A DNA stretch of 64,000 bases from positions 11,284,001 to 11,348,000 of the forward strand of contig NZ_CP061913.1 in NCBI RefSeq assembly GCF_019904175.1, given 5' to 3'. A program made the translations under genes and the position numbers. Shown here piece after piece: positions 30,642 through 40,031 of this stretch; position 1 is the first letter of the stretch; each line of letters begins with the position of its first letter. The notes under the pieces were generated by a model. The model was not told the origin of the DNA, did no database searches, and was given only the letters and a program-made list of their open reading frames with translations. The stretch comes from Dactylosporangium vinaceum (lineage in GTDB: Bacteria; Actinomycetota; Actinomycetes; Mycobacteriales; Micromonosporaceae).

Positions 30642-32957
30642 ATGCGTCTCTCCAGACGGGTCGCGCTCGCGCTCGCCCCGATCGTCGCCACCACCGGCCT
30701 GCTCGTCGCCTCCGCCCAGCCGGCCAGCGCCTGGACCCCCAAAACCCCGCCGATGACCACGCCGTGGACCAACTCGGTGTCCACGACCAACCCGCTGCCG
30801 GAGTACCCGCGTCCGCAGCTGACCCGGGCCGACTGGCAGAACCTGAACGGAATCTGGGACTTCGCCACCACCGGCAGCGGGCAGACGACCCCGCCGGGCT
30901 CGTTCGGCGAGCAGATCCGCGTCCCGTATCCGGTCGAGTCGGCGCTCTCCGGCGTCCAGCGGAAGATCACCGAGAACGACCGGATGTGGTACCGCCGCAC
31001 CTTCACCGTCCCCGCCGGCTGGAGCGGCCGCCGGGTGCAGCTCAACTTCGGCGCCGTCGACTGGCAGACGACTGTCTGGGTCAACGGCACCCAGGCGGGC
31101 GCGGTGCACAGCGGTGGCTACGACGCCTTCACCTACGACATCACCTCCCTGCTCAACGGCGGGACGAACACGATAGTCGTCGGCGTCTACGACCCCACCG
31201 ACGCCGGCAGTCAGGCCGTGGGCAAGCAGCGGCGCAACGACGTCCTGCCGCACGCCGGCGGCGGCATCTTCTACACCGGCGCCTCCGGCATCTGGCAGAC
31301 GGTGTGGCTGGAGCCGACGCCGACCGCCCGGATCACCCGGGTCGACCTGGTGCCGGACCTCGCCGGCAACACGCTGTCAGTGAACGCGCTCGGCGCCGGC
31401 CTGTCCGGCCAGACCGTGACCGCTACCGTCTCCACGGGCGGCACGACCGTCGGCACCGCCAGCGGCAGCGCCGGGGCCGCGTTCAGCGTGCCGGTGCCCA
31501 ACGCGCACCGGTGGACCCCGAACGACCCCTTCCTCTACGACGTGAAGGTCGAGCTCAAGAGCGGCTCGACGGTCGTGGACTCGGTCGGCAGCTACGCCGG
31601 CATGCGCTCGATCGCGATCGGGAGCGTCAACGGCAAGCTGCGCATCCTGCTCAACGGTCAGTTCGTGTTCCAGAGCGGCACCCTCGACCAGGGCTACTGG
31701 CCCGACGGCATCTACACCGCGCCGACCGACGCCGCACTGCGCTCCGACCTGCAGGCCCACAAGGACCTCGGCTTCAACATGGTGCGCAAGCACATCAAGG
31801 TCGAGCCGCAGCGCTGGTTCTACGCCGCCGACCAGCTCGGCCTGCTGGTGTGGCAGGACATGCCGGCCATGCCGACGGGCAAGGACCCGAGCGCGGCCGC
31901 GCGCACCCAGTGGGAGGCCGAGTACGACCGGATCATCGACCAGCACCGCAGCTCCCCCTCGCTCGTCATGTGGGTCGACGAGAACGAGGGCTGGGGCCAG
32001 TACGACCAGGCCCGCATCGCGAGCCACGTCAAGGCGTACGACCCGTCCCGCCTCGTCGACAACATGAGCGGCATCAACTGCTGCGGCTCGGTCGACGGCG
32101 GCAACGGCGACGTGCTCGACAACCACATCTACGTCGGCCCGGGCGCGACCCGCTCGTCCGGCACCCGGGCCGCGGTCCTCGGCGAGTTCGGCGGCCTCGG
32201 CCAGCGGGTCGCCGGCCACGAGTGGTCGCCCGGCAACGGCTTCTCCTACGAGGACCAGCCGAGCACGGCCCGGCTCAACGATCGGCTGAACGGGCTCTAC
32301 GAGCAGATCCGCACCGGCGGGATGCCCCAGGGACTCTCCGCCTCGGTGTACACCGAGATCACCGACGTGGAGAACGAGGTGAACGGCCTGCTCACCTATG
32401 ACCGGCAGGTCGTGAAGGTGGACGCGGCCCGGCTCCGGGCGAGCAATCAGGCGCTCATCAACGCCTCGTCCAGCCCGGTCGGCACGGCCACGCTGCAAAC
32501 GGGCGTCTACAAGTCGCTGCGGGCGACGACCGCCTGCTGCACGACCCGCTACGCGCGGCATCGGGACAGCCTCGGGTACACCGACGTCGTCGACGCCAAC
32601 AGCACGGCCCTGCTGAAGCAGGACGCCACCTGGCGGGTCGTGCCGGGCCTGGCCGACTCGTCGTGCTACTCGTTCGAGTCGCGCAACTACCCGGGCCGAT
32701 ACCTGCGGCACCAGGCGTTCCGCGTGCGTTTGGACACCAACGACAACTCCTCCCTGTTCAAGGCCGACGCGACCTTCTGCGCGCAGCAGGGCAACGGCGG
32801 CGTGCGGCTGACGGCCTGGAACTTCCCCGGGCAGTACCTGCGGCACTACAGCGCCGAGCTCTGGCTGGCGACACCCGGCGGCCCATCGGCCTACGACGGT
32901 GCCGGGCTCTTCGTGGAGGACACCACGTGGAGCGTCGACGCCCCTTGGGCTCCATGA
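30642..32957 (+). CDS. Secreted glycoside hydrolase family 2 enzyme with AbfB (CBM42-like) domain
   Basis: The 771-residue protein begins with a Sec signal (RLSRRVALALAPIVATTGLL, cleavage near AQPASA-W). The GH2 sugar-binding domain follows (EYPRPQLTRADWQNLNGIWD, RMWYRRTFTVPAGWSGRRVQ, DWQTTVWVNGTQAG), then the immunoglobulin-like domain and the TIM barrel. The acid/base is Glu449 in WVDENEGWG and the likely nucleophile Glu515 in LGEFGG. The last 150 residues are an AbfB domain (NYPGRYLRHQAFRVRLD, NFPGQYLRHYSAELWL) that binds arabinofuranose side chains. It probably degrades plant polysaccharides. ATG 30642 follows GAGGAG. The exact substrate cannot be read from the sequence. Confidence 0.93.
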   Translation: MRLSRRVALALAPIVATTGLLVASAQPASAWTPKTPPMTTPWTNSVSTTNPLPEYPRPQLTRADWQNLNGIWDFATTGSGQTTPPGSFGEQIRVPYPVESALSGVQRKITENDRMWYRRTFTVPAGWSGRRVQLNFGAVDWQTTVWVNGTQAGAVHSGGYDAFTYDITSLLNGGTNTIVVGVYDPTDAGSQAVGKQRRNDVLPHAGGGIFYTGASGIWQTVWLEPTPTARITRVDLVPDLAGNTLSVNALGAGLSGQTVTATVSTGGTTVGTASGSAGAAFSVPVPNAHRWTPNDPFLYDVKVELKSGSTVVDSVGSYAGMRSIAIGSVNGKLRILLNGQFVFQSGTLDQGYWPDGIYTAPTDAALRSDLQAHKDLGFNMVRKHIKVEPQRWFYAADQLGLLVWQDMPAMPTGKDPSAAARTQWEAEYDRIIDQHRSSPSLVMWVDENEGWGQYDQARIASHVKAYDPSRLVDNMSGINCCGSVDGGNGDVLDNHIYVGPGATRSSGTRAAVLGEFGGLGQRVAGHEWSPGNGFSYEDQPSTARLNDRLNGLYEQIRTGGMPQGLSASVYTEITDVENEVNGLLTYDRQVVKVDAARLRASNQALINASSSPVGTATLQTGVYKSLRATTACCTTRYARHRDSLGYTDVVDANSTALLKQDATWRVVPGLADSSCYSFESRNYPGRYLRHQAFRVRLDTNDNSSLFKADATFCAQQGNGGVRLTAWNFPGQYLRHYSAELWLATPGGPSAYDGAGLFVEDTTWSVDAPWAP

Positions 32958-32980
32958 CCGGCCCCATAACTGGATAGTGC

Positions 32981-33022
32981 GTGGCCGGCTCCGTTTCGTG
33001 CAGCGGAGCCGGCCACTTTCTT
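32981..33022 (+). terminator. Terminator after GH2 gene
   Basis: A 13-bp perfect stem, GTGGCCGGCTCCG and CGGAGCCGGCCAC, with a 10-base loop, followed by TTTCTT. It lies 23 bp after the stop at 32957. Confidence 0.88.
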
Positions 33023-33108
33023 GCAACCGGGCTCCACCCGGCCCGAACGAAGGCGGGGGCCGGCCGCGCCGATCTAGGCGGCACCGGAACCCCCCGTTAG
33101 GAGCACGG

Positions 33109-35016
33109 ATGCGCCTTCTCAAATCGGCCCTCGGCCTCGCCCTTGCCGCGACCGGCGGCACTGTCGCCGCCGCGCAGCCCGCACTTGCCGACACCGCCGG
33201 CCTCCCCCACGCCGTCGGCGGCTTCGCGGCCCCCACGACCCGGGTGAACGCCAAGACCCCGAGCATGCGCGCGATGGACGTGCTCCCGGACAGCGCCTCG
33301 CTCGTGACAAACCTGCCCCCGGTCGGTGACCAGGGGCAGATCTCCTCATGCGTCGCGTGGACGATCGCGCACTCGATCATGGGGTACTACGCCAAGCGCG
33401 ACGGCGGCACGGGCGCCCCCTACGCCCCGCTGTACCTCTACATGCGCTCGGTCGCGAAGGGCGGCGCCCCGAACGCCGGCCTCAACCCGGCCGCGACGCT
33501 GCAGGAGGCGACCGCGAACGGCGTCGACACCCAGGACGACTACATCCAGGGCATCTACGGCTACCAGACCGCCCCGACCGCGGCCGAGATCGCCAACGCG
33601 GCGAACTACAAGCTTTCCGGCTGGACCACGCTGTGGACCGGCGACAGGCAGGGCGACAAGGCCAAGACCGCGATCAAGACCGCCATCGCCGCCGGCTCAC
33701 CGGTCGCGATCGGCATGCCGGTCTTCAAGGACTTCATGTACCTCAGGGGCGACACGCTGTACAACACGATCACCGGCTCCAGCCTCGGCGGCCACATGAT
33801 CACGGCGTACGCGTACGACGCCGACGGCATCTGGATCCGCAACCAGTGGGGCACCGGCTGGGGTGCGAGCGGCGACGCCCACCTGTCGTGGTCGTTCGTC
33901 ACGACCGACGTCCAGGCGGCCTACACCGTCGGCGGCGTGAAGACCCCGGAGAAGGCGGTCGTCCCGGCCCCGGCCGTCACCTCGCTGTCGGTCGTGCGCG
34001 GCCCGGTCGCCGGCGGCACCCAGGTCGTGGTGAACGGGGCCAACCTCGCCTCCGCCACCGCCGTCACGTTCGGCGGCGTGGCCGCCAAGTTCACCAAGGC
34101 CGAGGCGAACGGCGTCACCACGCTCACCGCCACCGCGCCCGCCCACACCAAGGGCATCGTCGACGTGACGGTCACCAACGCGACGGGGACCAGCGCGCTC
34201 AACGCCCTGGCGAAGTACACGTATGTTCCGGCCGCTCCGGCGGTCACGAAGCTGTCGGCCTCCTCGTCCTCGACCGCGGGCGGCGACGTCATCACCGTCA
34301 CCGGCACCGACTTCACCGAGGCCAGTGTCGTGAAGCTGGGCGCGGCCGCCGTGGCCGGCTTCAAGGTCGTCGCGCCGACCACGCTCACCTTCCCGGTCCC
34401 GGCCGGGCTGGCCGCGGGTGGCTACGACGTCACCGTCACCACGCCCTACGGCACCAGCACCGCCGTCCCGGCCGGCCGTCTCACGCTCGTCGCCCCGCCG
34501 GCACCGACCGTCAGCGCGCTCAGCGTCAACAGCGGCTCGACGATCGCGCCCACCACCGTCACGGTCACCGGCACCGGCTTCGGCTCGCTGAAGGCCGTCA
34601 CCGCCGGCGGCGTGGCCGTGCCCTTCACCAGGCTCTCCGACACGCAGCTCACGGTGACGATGCCGATCCACGCGGCCGGCAAGGTCACGCTCAAGCTGAC
34701 GAACGCGGGCGGTTCGTTCGAGGCCAACGCGCTGCCCTTCACCTACGTCGCCCCGGCCGTACCCACCGTGGCCACGCTGTCGCCGAACGCGGGCGGCACC
34801 AAGATTTCCACCACCGTCACGCTCACCGGCGCCAACCTCGGCGGCGCGACAAAGGTGACGGTCAACGGCGCCGTCGTGTCCTTCACGAAGATCTCCGACA
34901 CCCAGCTGAAGATCGTCCTCCCGCCGCACGCGGCCGGCGCGGCGACCGTGCAGGTGACGACGCCGGGCGGCACGAGTGCCGCCGCGGCCGCGGCCACCTT
35001 CACCTACAAGGTCTGA
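33109..35016 (+). CDS. Secreted papain-like (C1A) cysteine peptidase with four IPT/TIG domains
   Basis: The 635-residue protein has a signal peptide (RLLKSALGLALAATGGTVAA, cleavage near ALA-DT). Its papain-like domain has catalytic Cys81 in GQISSCVAWT, His229 in GGHMITAYAYD and Asn245 in RNQWGTGWG; the usual oxyanion Gln is in GDQGQ. From about residue 285 four immunoglobulin-like IPT/TIG repeats follow, each with a Tx3VTGTxF-type strand (VTSLSVVRGPVAGGTQVVVN; VTKLSASSSSTAGGDVITVT; and two more). There is no anchor or sortase signal, so it is released. ATG 33109 follows TAGGAG. Terminators flank it on both sides, so it is monocistronic. Confidence 0.93.
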   Translation: MRLLKSALGLALAATGGTVAAAQPALADTAGLPHAVGGFAAPTTRVNAKTPSMRAMDVLPDSASLVTNLPPVGDQGQISSCVAWTIAHSIMGYYAKRDGGTGAPYAPLYLYMRSVAKGGAPNAGLNPAATLQEATANGVDTQDDYIQGIYGYQTAPTAAEIANAANYKLSGWTTLWTGDRQGDKAKTAIKTAIAAGSPVAIGMPVFKDFMYLRGDTLYNTITGSSLGGHMITAYAYDADGIWIRNQWGTGWGASGDAHLSWSFVTTDVQAAYTVGGVKTPEKAVVPAPAVTSLSVVRGPVAGGTQVVVNGANLASATAVTFGGVAAKFTKAEANGVTTLTATAPAHTKGIVDVTVTNATGTSALNALAKYTYVPAAPAVTKLSASSSSTAGGDVITVTGTDFTEASVVKLGAAAVAGFKVVAPTTLTFPVPAGLAAGGYDVTVTTPYGTSTAVPAGRLTLVAPPAPTVSALSVNSGSTIAPTTVTVTGTGFGSLKAVTAGGVAVPFTRLSDTQLTVTMPIHAAGKVTLKLTNAGGSFEANALPFTYVAPAVPTVATLSPNAGGTKISTTVTLTGANLGGATKVTVNGAVVSFTKISDTQLKIVLPPHAAGAATVQVTTPGGTSAAAAAATFTYKV

Positions 35017-35029
35017 CCCTCTGCTCACC

Positions 35030-35064
35030 CGCCCCGTCCCCCATTGCGGGGGACGGGGCGTTTT
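35030..35064 (+). terminator. Terminator after C1A peptidase gene
   Basis: CGCCCCGTCCCCC and GGGGGACGGGGCG form a perfect 13-bp stem with a five-base loop, followed by TTTT, 13 bp after the stop at 35016. Confidence 0.92.
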
Positions 35065-35134
35065 CCATTGCATCCCCCGGACGGGGCAGCGGCGTCATAC
35101 CAGTGGCGGTTAGCTTCTATGCCGGGGGTTGCGG

Positions 35135-36100
35135 ATGCGACGGATCTTGCTTGTGCTGGCGGCGCTCGGCCTTCTGGCCGGGTGTACCGAGGCGGCCTCG
35201 AACGATCCACCACCCGGCCTCGCCGACCGCGGCACGCAGGTCACGACGGCCAAGCCGAAGCGCCAGGACCTCACCAACAGGGTCAGCCTGAGCGGCAAGG
35301 TCACCCTCAACCCGACGTTCGGGCTCGTCGCCCCGATCGACGGCGAGGTCCGCTACCTGGACGTCAAATCCGCGTCCGGCACGCCGACCAAGCCGACAAA
35401 GGTCGCCAACATCTGGGTCAGCGGCAAGGCCACCCCGGTCGAGGTCCCGGCCGGTGCGGTGTTCGCGGGCCGCCTGGTCGACGACCGCTCCAAGGTCACC
35501 GCCGGGATGCCGATCGTCTCGGCCCGCCAGACCGGCTACGGCATCGTCGCCGACATCGACGGCACCCAGGCTTACCAGGTCTCCGACCAGCTGCAGTCGG
35601 TCCAGGCCCAGATCAAGAGCGGACCCGGACCCTTCCCTTGTACTGTCCTGGGCACGCTTGCCGCGCTTCCCAGCGGGACGATCCCCGAGCCGAAGGCCCC
35701 AGCCGTGAACCCGTCGAGCAGCGCGCCCCCGGTCGCGCAGCCGACGCAGGGGCAGCCCCAGCAGCCGTCGGAGGCGACCGGGATGCGCCTGGTGTGCGTG
35801 GGCCCGGCCGACGCCAAGCTCATCAACGGCGCCGCCGCCACCGTCGAGATCATCACCGCCAAGGTCACCGGTGCGCTCGTCCTGCCGGTCGAGGCGGTCG
35901 CCGGCTCGCAGGGCAAGGGCAAGGTCGAGGTGATCAAGGACGACCAGACCCGGGAGATCCGCGACGTCGTGCTCGGCCTGACCGACGGCAAGGTCATCGA
36001 GATCAAGTCGGGCCTCACCGAGGCCGAGACGGTGGCGATACCCGGGCCGAGCATCCCGGACGCCAAGGGCGGCGGCCAGCAGCCGGGGATGGGCAAATGA
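35135..36100 (+). CDS. Lipoprotein adaptor of MacB-type ABC exporter
   Basis: The 321-residue protein has a lipoprotein signal (ILLVLAALGLLAGC, Cys at about residue 17). It has an adaptor-like body with a first beta-barrel half (KRQDLTNRVSLSGKVTLNPT, FGLVAPIDGEVRYLDV), a Pro/Ser/Gln-rich insert (SSSAPPVAQPTQGQPQQPSE) and a second half (AAATVEIITAKVTGALVLPV, EAVAGSQGKGKVEVIKDDQT, GLTEAETVAIPGP). It lacks the long coiled coil of Gram-negative adaptors. ATG 35135 is preferred to the TTG at 35129 because GGGGG lies at the right distance. Its stop overlaps the ATPase start (ATGA), beginning a three-gene operon parallel to the one at 17-21 kb. Confidence 0.88.
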   Translation: MRRILLVLAALGLLAGCTEAASNDPPPGLADRGTQVTTAKPKRQDLTNRVSLSGKVTLNPTFGLVAPIDGEVRYLDVKSASGTPTKPTKVANIWVSGKATPVEVPAGAVFAGRLVDDRSKVTAGMPIVSARQTGYGIVADIDGTQAYQVSDQLQSVQAQIKSGPGPFPCTVLGTLAALPSGTIPEPKAPAVNPSSSAPPVAQPTQGQPQQPSEATGMRLVCVGPADAKLINGAAATVEIITAKVTGALVLPVEAVAGSQGKGKVEVIKDDQTREIRDVVLGLTDGKVIEIKSGLTEAETVAIPGPSIPDAKGGGQQPGMGK

Positions 36101-36825
36101 CCGACGCTCCCCTCACGCCCGCGCCGATCATCGCGCTGAGCGGGATCACCAAGACGCTCAAGGGCCAGAAGCAGCCGCGCACGATCCTCGACGGCGTCGA
36201 CCTGACCGTCGGCGAGGGCGAGAGCGTGGCAATCCTCGGCCGCTCGGGGTCGGGCAAGAGCACCCTCCTGAGCCTCATCGGGCTCTTCGACCGACCGGAC
36301 GCGGGGACCTACGTCATGGACGGCCGCGACCTGGCCCGCATCTCCGAGCGCCGGGCCGCCCGCCTGCGCAGCGCCGAGTTCGGGTTCGTCTTCCAGCGTT
36401 TCTTCCTGCTCAAGCACCTCACGGCGGCCCAGAACGTGGCGATGGCGCTCGTCAACGGCCAGGGCTGGCTGCCGCGGCGCAAGCGGCGGGCCCGGACCCT
36501 GGAGGCCCTCGATCAGGTCGGCATCGCGCACCTGGCCAAGAGCCGCCCGGCCCGCCTCTCCGGCGGCGAGCAGCAGCGGGTCGCCATCGCCCGGGCCCTC
36601 GTCCGCGGCCCCCGGATGCTGCTGGCCGACGAGCCGACAGGCGCGCTCGACACCGAGACCGGCAACCTGGTCATCGAGGTCATGCGGGCCGCCACCGACC
36701 GCGGCTGCGGGCTCATCCTGGTGACCCACGACCAGGCCCACGCGGCCAAGATGCAGCGCGTCCTGCGCCTCGAGGACGGCGTGCTGAAACCGGCGGCTCC
36801 AAACCCGGCGGTGGTACCGGCATGA
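36097..36825 (+). CDS. ABC transporter ATPase, MacB/LolD type (second operon)
   Basis: A 242-residue ATPase with Walker A GRSGSGKST, Q-loop FVFQRFFLLKHLTA, signature LSGGEQQRVAIARA, Walker B RMLLADEPTGALD and H-loop LVTHDQAHA. The FGFVFQRF segment places it in the LolD/MacB group. About 17 Pro-rich residues precede the domain and 15 Ala/Pro-rich residues follow. It is coupled to adaptor and permease by ATGA overlaps at both ends. Substrate is unknown. Confidence 0.95.
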   Translation: MTDAPLTPAPIIALSGITKTLKGQKQPRTILDGVDLTVGEGESVAILGRSGSGKSTLLSLIGLFDRPDAGTYVMDGRDLARISERRAARLRSAEFGFVFQRFFLLKHLTAAQNVAMALVNGQGWLPRRKRRARTLEALDQVGIAHLAKSRPARLSGGEQQRVAIARALVRGPRMLLADEPTGALDTETGNLVIEVMRAATDRGCGLILVTHDQAHAAKMQRVLRLEDGVLKPAAPNPAVVPA

Positions 36826-38210
36826 TGCGCCTCTCGGGCCGGCTCCGCTCGGCGCTCATCATCGGCTTCCAGGGCATCCGCGCCCGCAAGATGCGCACGT
36901 TCCTGTCGATGATCTCCCTGTTCCTGGGCGTCCTGGCCGTCGTCACCGTCCAGGCGTCGGCCGTGACCGTGCGCACCCTGCGCCTGGCCGACATCGAGCT
37001 CCAGGCGGGCCGCGACGGCACCCGCACGATGTTCGTCCCGCCGGTCGGCGACTCGGCCAAAATCACCGCCGACACGATCAAGGGCAAGCCGGGCGTGGCC
37101 GCCTCCTACTCCCTGCAGGCGATCATCGGCGAGCCCAAGGTCCGCCCGATCAACCCGGGCGCCCAGCCGTTCGAGCACCTCGACGAGGCCGCCTACGGCC
37201 CCGAGGGGTACGACGGCCCCCGCTTCGCCATGAGCTGCGACGAGTCGGGCAACTGCCGCCCCATCGCCATCCAGGGCGCGGGCACTCCCGCCCCCAAGGG
37301 CGCCGCGATCGAGGTGAGCCTGGTCGCCATGATCAATGACATCCGCGACTTCCGGCCCTTCCGCCCGGTCGCCGGCGCCTGGCTGAGCTTCGACGGCGAG
37401 CCCTCGTACTCCCCCCGGCTGGTCATCAACAAGGCGGCCGCGGTGGGCTTCTCGAAGTACAGCATCCCGGCGGAGATGCGCCTGGACGACGCCATCGCCA
37501 ACCCCACGCCCCGCATCATCGGCGTGGTCGACGACGGCAACTCCCAGCCGACCGCCTACGCCCGCGCCGACGAGATCGACAACTGGCTGAAGCCGCCGGA
37601 GCCGGTCGACAACCCCCAGCCCGGCGCCGCCCCCGACGCCAAGGCCATGAACGCGGTCTCCGGCAGCGGCCTCCAGGTCGACTTCGCCCCCGGCCACGCC
37701 GACCTGGAGGCCCTCCTCACCCGCAAACTCCTGGCCGCCGGCGTGCCGCGCGAGACCCTGAACATCAACACGGTCGACGTCCGCAAGCACATCGAGAAGG
37801 AACTGGCCATCCTCAACTACGTCTTCCTGGGCATGGCCGGCCTGGTACTCCTGATCGGCGTGGCCGGCATCCTGAACGTGGGCCTGGCCACGGTGGGCGA
37901 GCGGGTGGAGGAGTTCGCCCTGCGCCGAGCCGTGGGCACCCCAAGGGTCCTCCTGGCCGGCATAGTCCTGGCCGAAACCCTGCTGACAGGCCTGCTCACC
38001 TCAGCCGCCGCCATCGGCGCCGCAGTGGCCGGCCTGAACCTGGCCCGCCGCGTCCTGGGCGGTCAGATCATCCAGCTCCAGGAGATGACCTTCCCCTGGG
38101 AGGCCGGCGTAGCCGGCGTAATCGCCGGCCTGGTAGCCGGCCTGCTGGGCGGCCTGATCCCAGCCATACGAGCCGCCCGAATCCCAATAGCCACCGTAAT
38201 GCGCGCCTGA
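36822..38210 (+). CDS. ABC transporter permease, FtsX/MacB type (second operon)
   Basis: The 462-residue permease has an N-terminal helix (MRTFLSMISLFLGVLAVVTVQA), an extracytoplasmic domain of about 280 residues, longer than in the 19.6-kb permease and containing a Cys pair (MSCDESGNCR), then the FtsX domain: AILNYVFLGMAGLVLLIGVAGIL, VLLAGIVLAETLLTGLLTSA and VAGVIAGLVAGLLGGLIPAI. The coupling motif VGERVEEFALRRAVGTPR is present. It ends the operon. Base composition at its 3' end is slightly lower in GC, with many CCG/GCC repeats starting just after the stop. Confidence 0.94.
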   Translation: MMRLSGRLRSALIIGFQGIRARKMRTFLSMISLFLGVLAVVTVQASAVTVRTLRLADIELQAGRDGTRTMFVPPVGDSAKITADTIKGKPGVAASYSLQAIIGEPKVRPINPGAQPFEHLDEAAYGPEGYDGPRFAMSCDESGNCRPIAIQGAGTPAPKGAAIEVSLVAMINDIRDFRPFRPVAGAWLSFDGEPSYSPRLVINKAAAVGFSKYSIPAEMRLDDAIANPTPRIIGVVDDGNSQPTAYARADEIDNWLKPPEPVDNPQPGAAPDAKAMNAVSGSGLQVDFAPGHADLEALLTRKLLAAGVPRETLNINTVDVRKHIEKELAILNYVFLGMAGLVLLIGVAGILNVGLATVGERVEEFALRRAVGTPRVLLAGIVLAETLLTGLLTSAAAIGAAVAGLNLARRVLGGQIIQLQEMTFPWEAGVAGVIAGLVAGLLGGLIPAIRAARIPIATVMRA

Positions 38211-38960
38211 CTCACGCCCCTTTCTTGCCCGCGGAGGCCGGCAAACCCGAACAGCCGCCGGCCTCCACGGGCCACCTCCACCGCGCCGTCAACTCCCCGG
38301 CCCGCACGCAGATCCACGACGGCCCGCCGCCCGACCGCACCGCGCCCACCGGCAAGACCTGAGCGGCCGCGGCAGCCACTGACCGCCGCCGCCGACAACC
38401 AATACGCCGCACAACACCACCACCGCGCACACCCAACACCGCCGCCGACGCCCCCGCACGCCGCCGCGCACACCCGACACCGCACGACACCACCGCCGCC
38501 CACGCACGCCGCCGCGCACGTTACTGGCCAGCGCCGTCGACACCAATACGCCGCACAACACCACCGCCGCGCACACCCGGCGACCCCACCAAAGCCCTCG
38601 GCGCCCTCTCCGAAGACATCGCCGCCGCGCACGCAACCCCCACCGACCGACGCCGTCGACTGCCAATACGCCGCACAACACCACCGCCGCGCATACCCGA
38701 CGCCACCGTCGAAGCCGCATGACGCCACCGACGCGCACGCACGCCGCCGCTGCGCACGCACGCCGCCGCCGCCGCTGCGCACGCACGCCGCCGCCGCGCA
38801 CGCCACTGGCCGGCGCCGTCGACTGCCAATCGGCGCACGACACTACCGCCACGCACATCCGACGCCGCCGCGGACGGAAGCCGACGTGCACGGCGCCGCC
38901 TACGCGCACGCTGTGGACCGGACGGGTCTGCTTCCGGATTCGAGGTGCTTCAGGCCGGGG
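38211..38960. repeat. Gene-free gap with four dispersed ~45-bp repeats
   Basis: The core CCAATACGCCGCACAACACC begins near 38399, 38543 and 38663, and a diverged copy (CCAATCGGCGCACGACACT) near 38825. Each is followed by ACCGCCGCGCACACCCG-like sequence and most are preceded by (A/C)CTGGCCGGCGCCGTCGAC. Intervals are roughly 120-160 bp, filled with GCACGCCGCCGC simple repeats. The minus-strand frames translate as repeating CAAVVLCGVL units with no start signal, so I treat the region as repeat DNA and not as a gene. Confidence 0.65.
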
Positions 38961-40031
38961 TCACGGGGCTCGCCGGGTCAGCCCCCATTCGTACGCGACC
39001 ACCACCAGCTGAGCGCGATCGTGCACGCCGAGCTTGGTCATGGCCCGGTTGACGTGGGTCTTGGCGGTGTGCGGGCTGACGAAGAGCAGCGCCGCGATCT
39101 CCTCGTTGGACATCCCGGTGGCGACCAGCCCGACGACCTCGCGCTCGCGTTCGGTGAGCAGGCCGATGAGCCGCACATCGCCCCGCAGCACCGCCCCCGA
39201 ACGCCCACCCCCACCCTGCCCCGAGCCGATGACCGCTCCCCCACCACCCGGACCCGCACCGGCACCGGCACCGGCACCGATGGAGTCGACCCGAGCGGTG
39301 GTGGAGGATCCGGCCGCCGTAACGGCTCCCCGAGCGGCGGCAGTGGCTCCGCCGGCGCGAACGCCGGACCCAGCGGCGGTGGCCGCAGCTCCTGGGTTGG
39401 CTACAGCTCCAGGTAAGCCCGTGGCTCCAGGCAAGCCCGTGGCTCCAGGCATGGCACTGGCTCCAAGCGCGGCGGTGGCCCCAAGCGGCACCGTAGCTCC
39501 CGGCAAGCCAGTAGCTCCCGGCGCGGCAGTGGTTCGAGACGCGGCAGTGGTTCCAGGCGCGGCGGTGTCGGGTGCGGAGGTGGTGGTGGCTATCGGCTCG
39601 GCGAGGAAGCGGGCGATCAGGCTGCGGGTGGCGGCCGGGGAGAGGAGGGAGTCGCCTCGGTGGACGGTACGGATGGCGGCCAGCAGTTCGTCGGGCTCCG
39701 CCCCCTTGCCGAGGAACCCGCTGGCGCCGGCCCGCAGCGCCTCGAACACGTATTCGTCGACCTCGAAGGTGGTCAGGATCAGCACTCTCACGCCGGCCAG
39801 GTCCGGGTCGCCGACGATCAGCCGGGTGGCGGCCAGCCCGTCCAGGTCCGGCATCCGGATGTCCATGAGCACGACATCGGCCCGCGTGCTCCGGGCCAGC
39901 TCCACCGCCCGCCGCCCCGTCGCCGCCTCCCCCACCACCACAACGTCGGCCGCCGCTTCGACGAACACCTTGAACCCGCTGCGGATCAACGCCTGATCGT
40001 CGGCCAGCACCACCCGGATCGGTGCGCTCAC
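38961..40031 (-). CDS. NarL/LuxR-type response regulator with ~135-residue repetitive linker
   Basis: A receiver domain at residues 1-125 (acidic DD at 11-12, phospho-Asp57 in VVLMDIRMPDLDG, Lys in GFLGKGAEPDELL) and a C-terminal LuxR helix-turn-helix of about 65 residues (LTEREREVVGLVATGMSNEE, VSPHTAKTHVNRAMTKLGVH) are normal. Between them lies an Ala/Gly/Pro/Thr-rich linker of about 135 residues, with PGATGLPGAT-type repeats encoded by 18-bp tandem units, so the protein is 356 residues and not the usual 215-220. The linker is in frame and both domains look intact. Its ATG overlaps the kinase stop (ATGA), and the pair has a PafBC-like promoter. Confidence 0.94.
   Translation of the reverse strand: MSAPIRVVLADDQALIRSGFKVFVEAAADVVVVGEAATGRRAVELARSTRADVVLMDIRMPDLDGLAATRLIVGDPDLAGVRVLILTTFEVDEYVFEALRAGASGFLGKGAEPDELLAAIRTVHRGDSLLSPAATRSLIARFLAEPIATTTSAPDTAAPGTTAASRTTAAPGATGLPGATVPLGATAALGASAMPGATGLPGATGLPGAVANPGAAATAAGSGVRAGGATAAARGAVTAAGSSTTARVDSIGAGAGAGAGPGGGGAVIGSGQGGGGRSGAVLRGDVRLIGLLTEREREVVGLVATGMSNEEIAALLFVSPHTAKTHVNRAMTKLGVHDRAQLVVVAYEWGLTRRAP

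Noticed and set aside
38289..38909. 206-codon minus-strand frame with repeating CAAVVLCGVL units
   Set aside because: The repeated peptide follows from the DNA repeat; start codon lacks a ribosome site and codon use is unlike neighbouring genes.
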